Positions 23,380 to 32,164 of a stretch of DNA of 45,616 nucleotides are shown here, in pieces. Location: contig JARLHP010000120.1 in assembly GCA_031292195.1 (NCBI GenBank), forward strand, positions 1 through 45,616, in the 5' to 3' direction. The notes below the pieces were generated by a model. It had not been told where the DNA came from, made no database searches, and saw nothing but the letters and a program-made list of their open reading frames with translations. A program made the position numbers and the translations under genes. Numbering within the stretch: the first letter of the stretch is position 1; each line of letters begins with the position of its first letter. The DNA comes from Syntrophobacteraceae bacterium. GTDB lineage: Bacteria > Desulfobacterota > Syntrophobacteria > Syntrophobacterales > Syntrophobacteraceae.

Positions 23380-26300
23380 TCATCCATCAAGCGCCCCCCG
23401 GACTTTCTCAAGCAGGGTCTGTACGGAAAACGGTTTTTGCAAAAAGTCGATACTCTCATCAAGAATACCGTGATGGGCGATAACGTTGGCCGTGTACCCA
23501 GACATGAAGATGCTTTTGAACCCGGACTTTAATTCAGCGAGCCTATCTTTGAGGTCCTTTCCGTTCATTTCGGGCATTACCACATCGGTAAGAAGCAGAT
23601 GTATGGGACCGGGGTGACTCTGCGCTATTCCTAAAGCTTCAGTCGGACTGTTAGTTGCCAGGACCTCATAGCCGTGTCGCTGTAAAATAGTCTTACCCAG
23701 AGCCAGCAACGGTTCTTCGTCCTCCACCAGAAGCACGGTTTCCGTTCCTCGCAGGTCTATCCTCAACTTCACAGGAGGCTTCTCCGTGGTTTGCTCCTCG
23801 GCGCGGGGTAAATAGATTTTGAACGTCGTTCCTTGACCCGGTTCACTGTAAACATTGATAAAGCCGCTATTTTGCTTGACGATGCCATATACCGTCGCTA
23901 ATCCAAGCCCGGTCCCTTCACCCACACCTTTGGTGGTGTAGAAGGGTTCGAAGATATTGTCCATAGTCTCCTTGTTCATGCCACTGCCGTTGTCGCTTAC
24001 GGCAAGCATAACGAACTCGCCGGGCACAACCCCCGGATTCTGATAGCAATAGTCTTTGTCGAAGATGGTGGTCGCCGTTTCGATGCTGAGCTTGCCGTTA
24101 CCCGCGAGAGCGTCTCGGGCGTTCACGCACAAATTGGCAAGGATCTGGTCGATCTGGGATGGGTCTACTTTAACAGGCCACAGGTTATTGTCCGGCAGCC
24201 AGGCAAGGTCGATGTCCTCTCCGATCAGGCGCCGAAGCATCTTGAGCATTCCTTCAACAGTTTCATTTAAATCGAGAATTCTAGGGGATACTGTCTGCCT
24301 GCGGGCGAAAGCCAGCAACTGTCTGGTCAGGTCGGCGGATCGCAAGGCGGCCTTCCTGATTTCCGTCAAGTCCTCCCAAAGTGGGTTCGCCTGGTCAAGC
24401 TGCTCCATGGCCATCTCCGAATGGCCCAAAATTACACCCAGCATGTTGTTGAAATCATGAGCTACCCCACCCGCAAGCCTGCCAACAGATTCCATTTTCT
24501 GGGCTTGGCTGAACTGCGCCAAGAGTTGGAGATGCTCCTCCTCGGTACGTTTTTGCTCGGTTACATCCATGATGACGCCGTTTAGCTCTTTGGGCCTTCC
24601 TGTTTCGTCACGATGCAATTTGCCATGAGCTTTAATGTAATGAACGCTCCCGTCTTGCCAGATTGCGCGGTACTCGGTCTCATACGGGACATCCTCATTC
24701 AGCACTCGGTGCAAGGCTGCTCCGATTGTCTCGTGGTCATCCGGATGCACCACCCGGAAAAACTCTTTAGCCTCGCCGGAGAATGTTGCCTGATTTATCC
24801 CAAGAACATGACAGACCTGGTTATCGAAATATCGTTTATCCTCGTCAATGCTCCAGGACCACACGCCCATATTGGCTGATCGAATTGCAAGATCGAGCCG
24901 TTCTTCGCTATTCTTAAGAGCATCAAATGATTGGTTGTTCTGGAATGCAATTGAGCAGAGTTCGCCAAGAGCTGCTGTCATTCGAGCATCGTTTTCGTTG
25001 AATCCCTCCGGTTTATTGGCCAATCCGATAACACCCAGAGCCTTCCCATCAACAACTATTGGGGCAAACAACACACTTTCAAGGGGGACATGACCTTTGG
25101 GCATGAACTTCTGAAACCGGCTGACCGGAAATTCATTATTAAAAACCGGCTCGTCTTTGGTGTATGCTTCCTGGCGCAAACCCCTTATGGGCATCGGTAA
25201 GGCCGGATCTACGGTGCAACTCGACCCGCCTGCGTCCAAGAACAGCACTTCATTCTCCATGCCATCAGGGCTTAACAGTGCGACGTATCCGGACGTCGCA
25301 CCAACCAACTTTTTACAGACATCGAAAATTGCCCTGGCTGCCGGTTCAAAGCCTTTATAACGCATCACCGCTTGAGCTCCGTCCAGGAGAGCAGTCACTT
25401 CATTGCTGCGTCTCATAGCGTCGCGTAAAGCATTTTGCACCGCATCTTCCGCCTGCTTACGCTCAGTGATGTCACGGATATTACACTGGATGACTTTGGT
25501 GTGGTCAACCAGGTAGACATTGCTGACAAACTCCACGTCGATGTGCCGCCCATCAAGGGCTTCCAACGGCAAATCCTCGTAACGGATGTATTCGCTATCT
25601 TGCAGGACCTTGAAGGCTTCCTTGGATGTAGCAGTGTTTTTGAATGCACCTATTTCCCAAATATGTTTTCCGCATAATGCGTCGTAGGAATAACCGAGTA
25701 ACTGCGACAGGAACGGATTGACGTCAACCACCTTGCCCGTATCGAAATCGAGAATCAGTATGCCGTCCTTGGCCGATTCAAAAAGCCGTCGGTAACGCTT
25801 CTCGGAATCCTGGAGCACCTCCGCTGCCGCGCGTTCCACGCTCTGATCGCGGAACACCAGGACCACTCCGATAATAGTTTCGCCATCGACTCGGACTGGC
25901 GCGCCACTGTCGGCGATAGGGCGTTCTGTACCGTCTTTGGCGATGAGCAAGGTATGATTGGCCAGGCCCACCACAACGCCGTCCCTCAACACGCGCGCCA
26001 CGGGGTTCTCAACCTCCGCCCGCGTATGTTCGTTGACTATGCGAAAGATCTCCTCCAGCGGCCTGCCGCGAGCCTCCCTGTCGCTCCAACCTGTGAGCGT
26101 CTCGGCCACGGGGTTAAGCAGTTCCACCCGGCCTTGGGCATCGGTTGCGATTACGCCATCGCCAATGGCCTTCAAGGTGATGCTATGACGCTCCACGCTT
26201 TGGCGTAGCGCGAGCTCTGAGTGGTAAAGCTCCCGGTAGTGCTTCTTTTGCTCCCGTTGCCGGAAAACGATTCCGAAAGCAACCGCCAATCCGGTCAAAC

Positions 26301-27255
26301 CCATGAGCAGCGCCAGGATGAGGACCGACTGGAAGCGCCATGCAGCGAAAATCTCCGCCGAGTCCATCTTAGCCACCATGAACCAAGGCGAGTCAGGAAT
26401 GGGCATGAGAACCGAGACAACATCAACCCCGCGATAGTCCTTGCCCAACATAACGCCCTCATGGCCAAGCACGGCCATCACGGCGGGCACCTCGGCATGG
26501 CTTAGGGGAATGCGTAGTTTCAATGCCGTGGCGGCCCGATAACGCAGGTCGTTAAGGAAAAGCACGTCGTCGCCGTCACGCCGGACGAGCAAGGTTTCCG
26601 CAGTCTTTGCGGGTGTGGGCCAGGACTGGACAAGAGGATAGAGGTATTGAGAGGCGTTACAAACCATGATAACAGCGCCAACGGCTTTCCGGGCCGGCTT
26701 GTCACCGGTGAAAAGCGGTGCGATTACGGATAGGTGGGGTGTCGGCATTCGCACTTCACTGAGCAAATCGGTGAAACGGGGTTTGCCGTCGCGCAATGCG
26801 ACGGCGAGCGCTGATGCATATGCGCCGTCGACTTCGGTCTGTCCGCTCAGGTCCAGGAGTACTCGCCCGTCCGGGTCAACCAGCATTATGTTGGCGTAGC
26901 CGTAGTGCTTCGAAAGACTTTCGAACAGGGCGCGGATCTCCACGGCATCCTCGTCACGCGGGTCGGCCTGAAGGCGTGCAACTCCTCGGACAAAGCGAGG
27001 GTTTTCCATTAGCACGGCGGCATCTGCCAACCGATCTTCTCGCCACGCCGCTATTTGGTGCGCCTTGAGCCTCACGACAGCAGACAGATCAGTTTCCATC
27101 TCCTTCTGCAACGTTTGCTCCTGGATGCGGTAGAACCACCCGCCACCGAACATCAGGACCAGGAGCGTCAATGTTAAGGCAACTTTGATCCAACGGGACG
27201 ATATGTTCATGTGGATATTCCCCATCGCGTTTGAGGCCGTTCTGGCTGTTTCCAT
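23380..27255 (-). CDS. Hybrid sensor histidine kinase with Cache, PAS and GAF domains
   Basis: A 1291-residue membrane kinase. TM1 is at about residues 20-42, a periplasmic double-Cache-like sensor spans about 45-310 and TM2 lies at about 312-335. PAS domains begin near 355 and 480, a GAF domain spans about 620-780, and another PAS begins near 800. Then come HisKA with His933 in GGVAHDFNNML, HATPase_c (LANLCVNARDA, SDNGSGM, GTGLGLATVYG) and a receiver with Asp1224 in LLLTDVVMPE. The start is uncertain: the ATG at 27255 gives the longest form, while the ATG at 27210 has GGGGA 7 nt upstream. No cognate regulator is adjacent. The kinase core closely matches that of the kinase at 8316-12413, suggesting paralogues that differ mainly in sensing modules. 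Confidence 0.95.
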   Translation of the reverse strand: METARTASNAMGNIHMNISSRWIKVALTLTLLVLMFGGGWFYRIQEQTLQKEMETDLSAVVRLKAHQIAAWREDRLADAAVLMENPRFVRGVARLQADPRDEDAVEIRALFESLSKHYGYANIMLVDPDGRVLLDLSGQTEVDGAYASALAVALRDGKPRFTDLLSEVRMPTPHLSVIAPLFTGDKPARKAVGAVIMVCNASQYLYPLVQSWPTPAKTAETLLVRRDGDDVLFLNDLRYRAATALKLRIPLSHAEVPAVMAVLGHEGVMLGKDYRGVDVVSVLMPIPDSPWFMVAKMDSAEIFAAWRFQSVLILALLMGLTGLAVAFGIVFRQREQKKHYRELYHSELALRQSVERHSITLKAIGDGVIATDAQGRVELLNPVAETLTGWSDREARGRPLEEIFRIVNEHTRAEVENPVARVLRDGVVVGLANHTLLIAKDGTERPIADSGAPVRVDGETIIGVVLVFRDQSVERAAAEVLQDSEKRYRRLFESAKDGILILDFDTGKVVDVNPFLSQLLGYSYDALCGKHIWEIGAFKNTATSKEAFKVLQDSEYIRYEDLPLEALDGRHIDVEFVSNVYLVDHTKVIQCNIRDITERKQAEDAVQNALRDAMRRSNEVTALLDGAQAVMRYKGFEPAARAIFDVCKKLVGATSGYVALLSPDGMENEVLFLDAGGSSCTVDPALPMPIRGLRQEAYTKDEPVFNNEFPVSRFQKFMPKGHVPLESVLFAPIVVDGKALGVIGLANKPEGFNENDARMTAALGELCSIAFQNNQSFDALKNSEERLDLAIRSANMGVWSWSIDEDKRYFDNQVCHVLGINQATFSGEAKEFFRVVHPDDHETIGAALHRVLNEDVPYETEYRAIWQDGSVHYIKAHGKLHRDETGRPKELNGVIMDVTEQKRTEEEHLQLLAQFSQAQKMESVGRLAGGVAHDFNNMLGVILGHSEMAMEQLDQANPLWEDLTEIRKAALRSADLTRQLLAFARRQTVSPRILDLNETVEGMLKMLRRLIGEDIDLAWLPDNNLWPVKVDPSQIDQILANLCVNARDALAGNGKLSIETATTIFDKDYCYQNPGVVPGEFVMLAVSDNGSGMNKETMDNIFEPFYTTKGVGEGTGLGLATVYGIVKQNSGFINVYSEPGQGTTFKIYLPRAEEQTTEKPPVKLRIDLRGTETVLLVEDEEPLLALGKTILQRHGYEVLATNSPTEALGIAQSHPGPIHLLLTDVVMPEMNGKDLKDRLAELKSGFKSIFMSGYTANVIAHHGILDESIDFLQKPFSVQTLLEKVRGALDG

Positions 27256-27324
27256 TCTACACTACTGGCAATAGGATAGCACCTTTTTGTACCAGAATCG
27301 AAGGAAAGAGCGGGTCTATAGGCA

Positions 27325-27378
27325 GGATAGGGTAGAGTAGAGAGCAGGTTTAAACCTGCTCTCTACTCTACCCTATCC
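27325..27378. repeat. Perfect 54-bp palindrome
   Basis: Two 27-bp arms with no mismatch and no spacer, centred between 27351 and 27352 (GCAGGTTTAAACCTGC at the middle). The palindrome covers the stop codon of the transposase pseudogene at 27373-27375 and lies 70 bp before the kinase start. Zero-spacer palindromes of this length are unstable unless they have a role. It may be the REP-type hairpin handled by such transposases, or a transcription stop. Confidence 0.9.
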
Positions 27379-27970
27379 CCAAACCGCCCCGGTCAACTCC
27401 GGCCTTTCCCCCGTGGACAACCCACTGTGCACAAAATCACGATACCTGATGCGAGCCTCCGGCTTGCATTCAGCAAAAAGGATCAATACCGATTCTGTCT
27501 CCTGCCAACCATCGTCGAGACCCCCCGCCAGCCGACTGCGCCCGCTGTATGGATAACGATCCAGTTCGCTCAAATCCGAAACGATTCCCGCTCGCAGTGG
27601 ATTCAAGTGAATGTAGCGCACCAGTTCGAGCAGATCCGGATCCTGCTGGCACAGGATGGACTTGTAGCGGTTCTGGAAGACGTGTCCCGATCGGTTGATG
27701 ACGGCGGTTGAAGTGAACCGCATAGCTTGTCAGGAGGCGTAGCATGACTGTGGAAACCGGCACGCAACCCGTTCGAACGAGTTAATGGAAATGGTTGGGA
27801 ATGAGTGCCCAGGCAAAACAACTCGTGGAGGTCTCCGAGAAAAGAGCTGCAAGGCGCTCGACAAAACGATCCCGGTCGGCGTCGTCGAGGAAGATTCGCC
27901 CCCGCTCGATTCCACAGCATACGATGTGGTGCAATGCACCCGGTGCATCAATGCGAGCTCGTCGTGTCAT
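27373..27970 (-). pseudogene. REP-associated tyrosine transposase (IS200/Y1 family), broken
   Basis: Reading all frames together gives a standard REP-associated Y1 transposase. It starts at MTRRARIDAPGALHH (27970), passes through the HUH-type motif ALIPNHFH, then LLTSYAVHFNRRH, and ends with HVFQNRYKSILC and ELVRYIHLNPLRAGIV. Two lesions are visible: a TAA at 27782-27784 directly after NHFH (a Leu TTA is expected), and an extra C near 27694-27696 that shifts the frame before SGHVFQNRY. The gene is therefore dead. Its 5' flank carries the 31-bp sequence shared with the left edge of the window, and its 3' end runs into the perfect palindrome. Confidence 0.88.
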
Positions 27971-28001
27971 GGAAAGGACCATAGCACAAATGGAGAAAGA
28001 G

Positions 28002-28032
28002 GGAAACGCATAATTTCATGGGCGTCCCCTAT
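28002..28032. repeat. Third copy of the transposase-leader 31-mer
   Basis: Identical over 31 bp to 27-57 and 86-116 (it contains CGCATAATTTCATGGGCGTC). It lies between the transposase start and the truncated decarboxylase gene, and is followed by two tandem ATCAACACACT-like units (28031-28050). It marks the outer edge of the inserted transposase segment. Confidence 0.75.
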
Positions 28033-28042
28033 CAACACACTA

Positions 28043-28174
28043 TCAACACAGGTTTCCGAATATGGTCGTCAATCCGAGCCTGCGCAGGAGGTTGTACGTC
28101 GCGTCCTGTACGGTTCCGATATCTGGGGAATGCCCGGTCGAAGGCACTGAGATTTTCTTTTTTTCTTTTCTCAT
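28043..28174 (-). pseudogene. 5' stub of a thiamine-diphosphate decarboxylase-like gene
   Basis: Forty-three codons starting with an ATG at 28174 that has an excellent AAGGAG 7 nt upstream. Residues about 25-41 read TYNLLRRLGLTTIFGN, the N-terminal signature of benzoylformate decarboxylase/acetolactate-synthase-type ThDP enzymes, which normally continue as GNPGSTE. Here homology ends exactly after the Gly-Asn codons (near 28053). The frame then runs into the transposase flank and stops at TGA 28043. The gene was cut by the insertion or an associated deletion; the rest is not in the window. It sits 33 bp downstream of the enoyl-CoA hydratase gene and was probably in its operon. Confidence 0.7.
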
Positions 28175-28207
28175 CGGATAACTCCTTTCCTTAAGTACAC
28201 TTACGGG

Positions 28208-28987
28208 TCATTGAACACCTTCGGTGTGGGTTGCAAAGTGCGGCGCGCGTTTCTCAAGGAACGCCGCGAACGCTTCCCTTGTGTCCGCCGAGTGAAGTCG
28301 CGAGGCATACTCTTCGTTTTCGACATTCATCGCCTGCTCGATATACTCGCGTGAAAAACGCTTCATGAGCATCTTGCAAGCCTGGAGCGCGCCAGCCGGT
28401 TTCTCTGTCAATTTCCGGGCGGTTTCGGTTGCGGTGGCCAGCAGTTTTTCGTCGGGCACAACCCGGGTCACAAATCCAAGCTCGGCAGCCCGCCTGGCAT
28501 CGAAAGGCAGTCCCAACAGAATTAATTCGGCCGCATGGATATATCCCATACGCGTTGGGACCGAAAAGCTCGATCCAAACTCCGGCACCAGGCCAAGATT
28601 GACAAAGGGCATTTGGAACTTCGCGCTCTCGCCCGCGTACACGAAGTCGCAGTGCATCAGCATGGTGGTTCCGCCCCCGATAGCTGCGCCGTGTACGGCT
28701 GCGATCAGTGGCTTGTCGAAGTTGATCAGCGCATTTTCCAGGAGTGCCTGCGGACTTTCCCCTGGTCCCGGAGGGTTTTTCAGGAAATCCTCCACGTCGT
28801 TGCCCGCGCAGAACGAATCTCCCGCGCCATACCAAAGCACGACGCGAATGTGATCGTCATTTGCCGCATCGTTTAAGAGTTCCGCCAGAGTCGCGTACAT
28901 GTTCAAAGTCATCGCGTTTTTCTTGGCAGGACGATTCAACTGGACACGCAGAATGCTTCCTGAACGTTCGGTAATAATCTCACTCAT
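28208..28987 (-). CDS. Enoyl-CoA hydratase/isomerase (crotonase) family protein
   Basis: A 259-residue crotonase-fold enzyme. It has FCAGNDVEDFL (about 58-68, part of the oxyanion/CoA site), KPLIAAVHGAAIGGGTTMLMHCD (quoted as AAVHGAAIGGGTTM, the second oxyanion-hole strand) and MPFVNLGLVPEFGSS, where the catalytic glutamate region lies (Glu in LVPEFGSS). It likely hydrates or isomerises an acyl-CoA; the substrate is unknown. GGAGG precedes the ATG at 28987. It is the only intact member of a former minus-strand operon, with the CoA-transferase remnant upstream and the decarboxylase stub downstream. It may still be expressed. Confidence 0.9.
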   Translation of the reverse strand: MSEIITERSGSILRVQLNRPAKKNAMTLNMYATLAELLNDAANDDHIRVVLWYGAGDSFCAGNDVEDFLKNPPGPGESPQALLENALINFDKPLIAAVHGAAIGGGTTMLMHCDFVYAGESAKFQMPFVNLGLVPEFGSSFSVPTRMGYIHAAELILLGLPFDARRAAELGFVTRVVPDEKLLATATETARKLTEKPAGALQACKMLMKRFSREYIEQAMNVENEEYASRLHSADTREAFAAFLEKRAPHFATHTEGVQ

Positions 28988-29041
28988 TGCTTGCCTCCTG
29001 AGGTTGCCGCTTCCCCTTTCCTTAGCTGTAGATTTGGAAGT

Positions 29042-29266
29042 TTATGCCGCCGTCGCAAGTTGTTCCTTTGTTCCGGGGATGGCGCCGCCGGCACGAAAAT
29101 TTTCGATTTCCTTCGCGCCAAACCCTAGCTCTTTGAGAATCTCTTCGTTGTGTTCCCCAATTTCCGGTGCGCGCTTTGGGTGTACTTTAGCGACATCGTG
29201 CACCTGAATAGGACTGCTGATCGTCGAATTAAGCCTGTCGCCGGCTCCTTCCAGCGGGACAACGAT
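29042..29266 (-). pseudogene. C-terminal remnant of a CaiB/BaiF (family III) CoA-transferase
   Basis: The last 75 codons of a family III CoA-transferase survive without a start. They contain VVPLEGAGDRLNST, SPIQVHDVAKVHPKRAPEIG and GEHNEEILKELGF, ending at TAA 29042-29044. The N-terminal four-fifths, with the catalytic Asp, is missing. At its upstream side the sequence passes within a few bases into the 3'-truncated NADH dehydrogenase gene in another frame. The enoyl-CoA hydratase gene follows 54 bp downstream, a typical partner for such a CoA-transferase. Confidence 0.8.
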
Positions 29267-29267
29267 G

Positions 29268-29999
29268 TCACTGTTCCACGCCTTGTCCGAGCCGCACCTC
29301 CACGCCCAACTTACTCAGCCGCTTCTCCGCAGCCTCGGAAATTTCCTCCGAAAAGGTTCCCAACACGCGATCGCCCATGTCAACCAATACAATCCGTGCT
29401 GAGGTGGGATCAATCCGTCGGAAATCGGATCGAAGCGTTGTGCGGACCATTAGCGCGATCTCGCCGGCTAATTCAACGCCGGTCGGACCAGCCCCCACAA
29501 GCACGAATGTCAGAAGATCACGGTGGCGGCTTGGGTCTTCTTCGGCCTCGGCTTGCTCGAACCCTTGTAAAATCTTGTTCCGTACAGCGACAGCATCCGC
29601 GAGGCCTTTCAGACCCGGCGCGAACTTTTCAAATTCGTCGTGTCCAAAATAGCTGTGGCGCACACCCGTTGCCAAAATCAGATAATCGTACGGCAGCGGC
29701 ACTTCTTCTCGATCTGCGGAGTTTGCGAAAACACACCGCCGATCTTTGTCTACACCCGTGACTTCTGCCAAAATTACGGTGATATTCTTTTGATTCCGCA
29801 AAATCCCGCGGATCGGTGAAGCAATGTGTCCCGGTGTGAGCACAGAGGTCGCGACTTGATATAGTAGAGGTTGAAATAAGTGATGATTGGTGCGGTCAAT
29901 GAGAGTTATGTGAGCCGGCGTGTGTCTGAACGCTTTTGCCGCTGCCAACCCGCCGAAACCTCCCCCGACAATCACGATACGTGGAATGCTTTCGTCCAT
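29268..29999 (-). pseudogene. Type II NADH dehydrogenase (NDH-2), 3'-truncated
   Basis: A 243-codon frame with the N-terminal half of a type II NADH:quinone oxidoreductase. It has the FAD Rossmann motif IVIVGGGFGGLAAAKA (residues 7-22), HHLFQPLLYQVA, LILATGVRHSYFG and the second dinucleotide motif FVLVGAGPTGVELAGE. Family members are about 400-450 residues. Here homology stops near LSKLGVEVRLGQGV, where the sequence joins the CoA-transferase tail. The missing part includes the C-terminal membrane-anchoring region, so a working enzyme is unlikely. The start at 29999 (ATG) is normal for the family. Confidence 0.8.
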
Positions 30000-30280
30000 G
30001 GTATTCTACATTGCCTTCCGGAATTTTCATTTTTGACAGCTCGCATTCGAGAGGGATTTTCCCTCATAAATAAACGCTAATTACTACGCTCTCGCCCGCA
30101 ACCCATTGAGAATTTACCTTTTTTAAATGGATCGTGTGGGATTTGAATTTGCGGGAAGCTGCCTCGCTTCCTGAAAATTTCACTGCGGCCATTTTTCAAA
30201 ATTTGTCACGAATTTTCGCGGGAGTTGATGGATTTGAACATGCTGCAAGAGAAAGACCCCTTATCGAGGAGGAAAATACG

Positions 30281-30484
30281 GTGGATATCCAACAATATTT
30301 CCTTGCCAACGTTTTCACCTGGTCTGTGGCAGTCCAGCTTGCTGCCGGTGTGATTGCTTTCGTGGCGGCCCATAAGGCTACCGGGGCGGTTTGCTCGTGG
30401 TTTGGACACCAAATGGTGCTATCCGCGTTGAGCGAGGGATGTTCGTATCGAGTTGCCCTATCCTCAGAGGGTTTTACACCATAA
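30281..30484 (+). pseudogene. Short membrane-protein stub, possibly MscS-like N-terminus
   Basis: A 67-codon frame starting with GTG at 30281, with AGGAGG 8 nt upstream. It opens DIQQYFLANVFTWSV and continues through one hydrophobic segment (QLAAGVIAFVAAH), resembling the first helix of a mechanosensitive channel. After AVCSWFGHQ the sequence loses any such character and stops. It is either a decayed fragment or a novel single-span small protein. The good RBS is the main support. Confidence 0.35.
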
Positions 30485-31085
30485 ATCCATACCTCGGGTT
30501 CGAGTTGTGACGGACGCAAAGGCTGAGAACGCCGGTCAAAGAGGCTGCATTGAAGACAGCAGTTCCCCGGGAATCAATTGAGGAACTCGATGATCCGCTG
30601 TGCATAGCCTTTGGGTAGAGGCGGCGATCGGCTTTCGGAAATGGAGCCGCAGCGAAATCGTTCCTGCAGTGACCGAAGTAAGTCCTCTCCCGTCATTTGA
30701 CAAGCGCCGGCGGCATATCGCCGCAAAAGTGGAAGTGCTACAGGTCGAGCATCAGTCAGACATCCTTCCAGTTGACGATTCCCGGCAGGAATGCATCCAT
30801 CAGCACTACACGCACGGTGGACTGCGGAAACTGCTCGCTATTTTTTCCGTATCGTGAGCAGCTCCCAATAATGGCGTCCATTCCGCATACCTGCCAATGA
30901 CCGCAAGAGTTTTCCGGCGTGTGACTCCCTAAAAGTGGAATGGACACCAGTTTGGGCACAATTTTCACTCAAGCAATTCACCGATCTGCCGTAAGAGATA
31001 TTGATCGCGGTTTATATCCGCAGGGGAATTTATGGTGGAAATCGGACTAGTCTTTTCCCGAAGAGCTGTCGAAAAGGAGCATAGC
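30485..31085. other. Gene-free 600-bp stretch
   Basis: No frame with both an RBS and a recognisable product is present. The pair TGGCGTCCATTCC (about 30871) and GGAATGGACACC (about 30938) is inverted and could be a decayed insertion-sequence end. The plus-strand frame 30600-30857 and the minus-strand frame 30756-30968 overlap each other and resemble nothing I know. The region reads as continuing gene decay from the left. Confidence 0.4.
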
Positions 31086-31898
31086 ATGCGCATTACCGGA
31101 TTTTCATGTTCGAAGACGAGCCTTGCGGGCGCAAAGCAAGGCAAAAGGGGCCATACCAACGGTTGCCGGTTGACAGCGTCTCTATTGGGGGCGGCTCTTC
31201 TCACCCTGGCCATGGCGCCTGTGGTTTATGCGGTGCCGAAGAGGATTATCATCCTGCGCCATGGCGAGAAGCAGGTGAATACTGATCAATGCACTTATGG
31301 AAGCTATGCGCTATGTTCTATCGGCCAACAGCGTTCCTTGGCCCTGCAGTTGAACTATCTTGGCAAGGGTGCGGCCAACAGCCTGTTTCCCCGTAACGGC
31401 AAACCGGCCGCCATTTTCGCCGTCACTTTGCACTGTCTGGAACTGGCCGGGCCCACCGCGCTTAGCTGGGGGATACCGATGCAGTTATACTCCGTGACGC
31501 CGCTCGATGGCGAGACTAACAATGAGGAGTTGCTCCAACTGAACGAGCGCACGCGGGAGGCGGCAAAATCCATCCTCCACGACCCGCGCTGGAACGGCAA
31601 GACCCTGATCGTGTTTTGGGAGCACGACCACATTGCCAATACGATTCTCAATAATGACAACGCGACGCTCTATACGCTGCTCAATCTCGATAAGCTCCCC
31701 AATACCCCGAATGAGTGGAATGGTGATAACTACGACTATTTTTGGATTGTCGATTATGGCAATGCCAGTTGGGGCTCGACCTTTCCGACCAAGCTAACTA
31801 TAAAAAAACAGGTGTTTTTGCCCCCTTACGATACCCTGCCCACCAACGACTGGGGCATTCCGGAAGGTTTGCCGGAGACTTGCGGGTGCGTGCAATAG
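31086..31898 (+). CDS. Secreted histidine-phosphatase-superfamily protein
   Basis: A 270-residue protein with a basic N-terminal region and a hydrophobic stretch (about residues 30-48, LTASLLGAALLTLAMAPVVYA) ending in a signal-peptidase-like VYA site, so export is likely. The mature part opens with RIIILRHGEKQ, the RHG motif whose His is phosphorylated in histidine phosphatases. Later it has LHCLELAGPTALSWG and IVFWEHDHIANTI, where His residues may complete the pocket. The C-terminus has three Cys (one in ETCGCVQ, plus earlier pairs), which could form disulfides outside the cytoplasm. The ATG at 31086 has AAGGAG 6 nt upstream. No neighbours share its role; the substrate is unknown. Confidence 0.75.
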   Translation: MRITGFSCSKTSLAGAKQGKRGHTNGCRLTASLLGAALLTLAMAPVVYAVPKRIIILRHGEKQVNTDQCTYGSYALCSIGQQRSLALQLNYLGKGAANSLFPRNGKPAAIFAVTLHCLELAGPTALSWGIPMQLYSVTPLDGETNNEELLQLNERTREAAKSILHDPRWNGKTLIVFWEHDHIANTILNNDNATLYTLLNLDKLPNTPNEWNGDNYDYFWIVDYGNASWGSTFPTKLTIKKQVFLPPYDTLPTNDWGIPEGLPETCGCVQ

Positions 31899-31923
31899 AG
31901 AGCGGCGTTCGCGGCGCCCTCTA
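31896..31923 (+). terminator. UUCG-capped hairpin at the end of the phosphatase gene
   Basis: TAGAGAGCGGCG and CGGCGCCCTCTA pair at 10 of 12 positions around a TTCG loop. The stem begins at the stop codon itself. The stable tetraloop suggests a transcript end or a 3' stabiliser, although no T-tract follows. Confidence 0.45.
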
Positions 31924-32164
31924 TGCGGCGCCCGTCAGGGGGTGCCTTTCCGCAAGACCGGATCGTCCCTATTCCGACATTACTCCTATTTTGAACGGCC
32001 GGCGGCCCCCACGGTAGCGACCAGGGGGCTGCAGGACCGAGGCGCGCATTGTTTGTTGGCCGTTTGCCAAAGTAGTGCAACATGAAGCTATCGGGTATAT
32101 TATCCTCGTTTTTCTCGAACCGCCGTTGTTTACCGCTTCCCGTTTTCGAAGGGAGAAAAAGACA

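Noticed and set aside
30600..30968. Overlapping frames on both strands in the 30.5-31.1 kb gap
   Set aside because: Neither has an RBS or a recognisable domain; they overlap one another in antisense.
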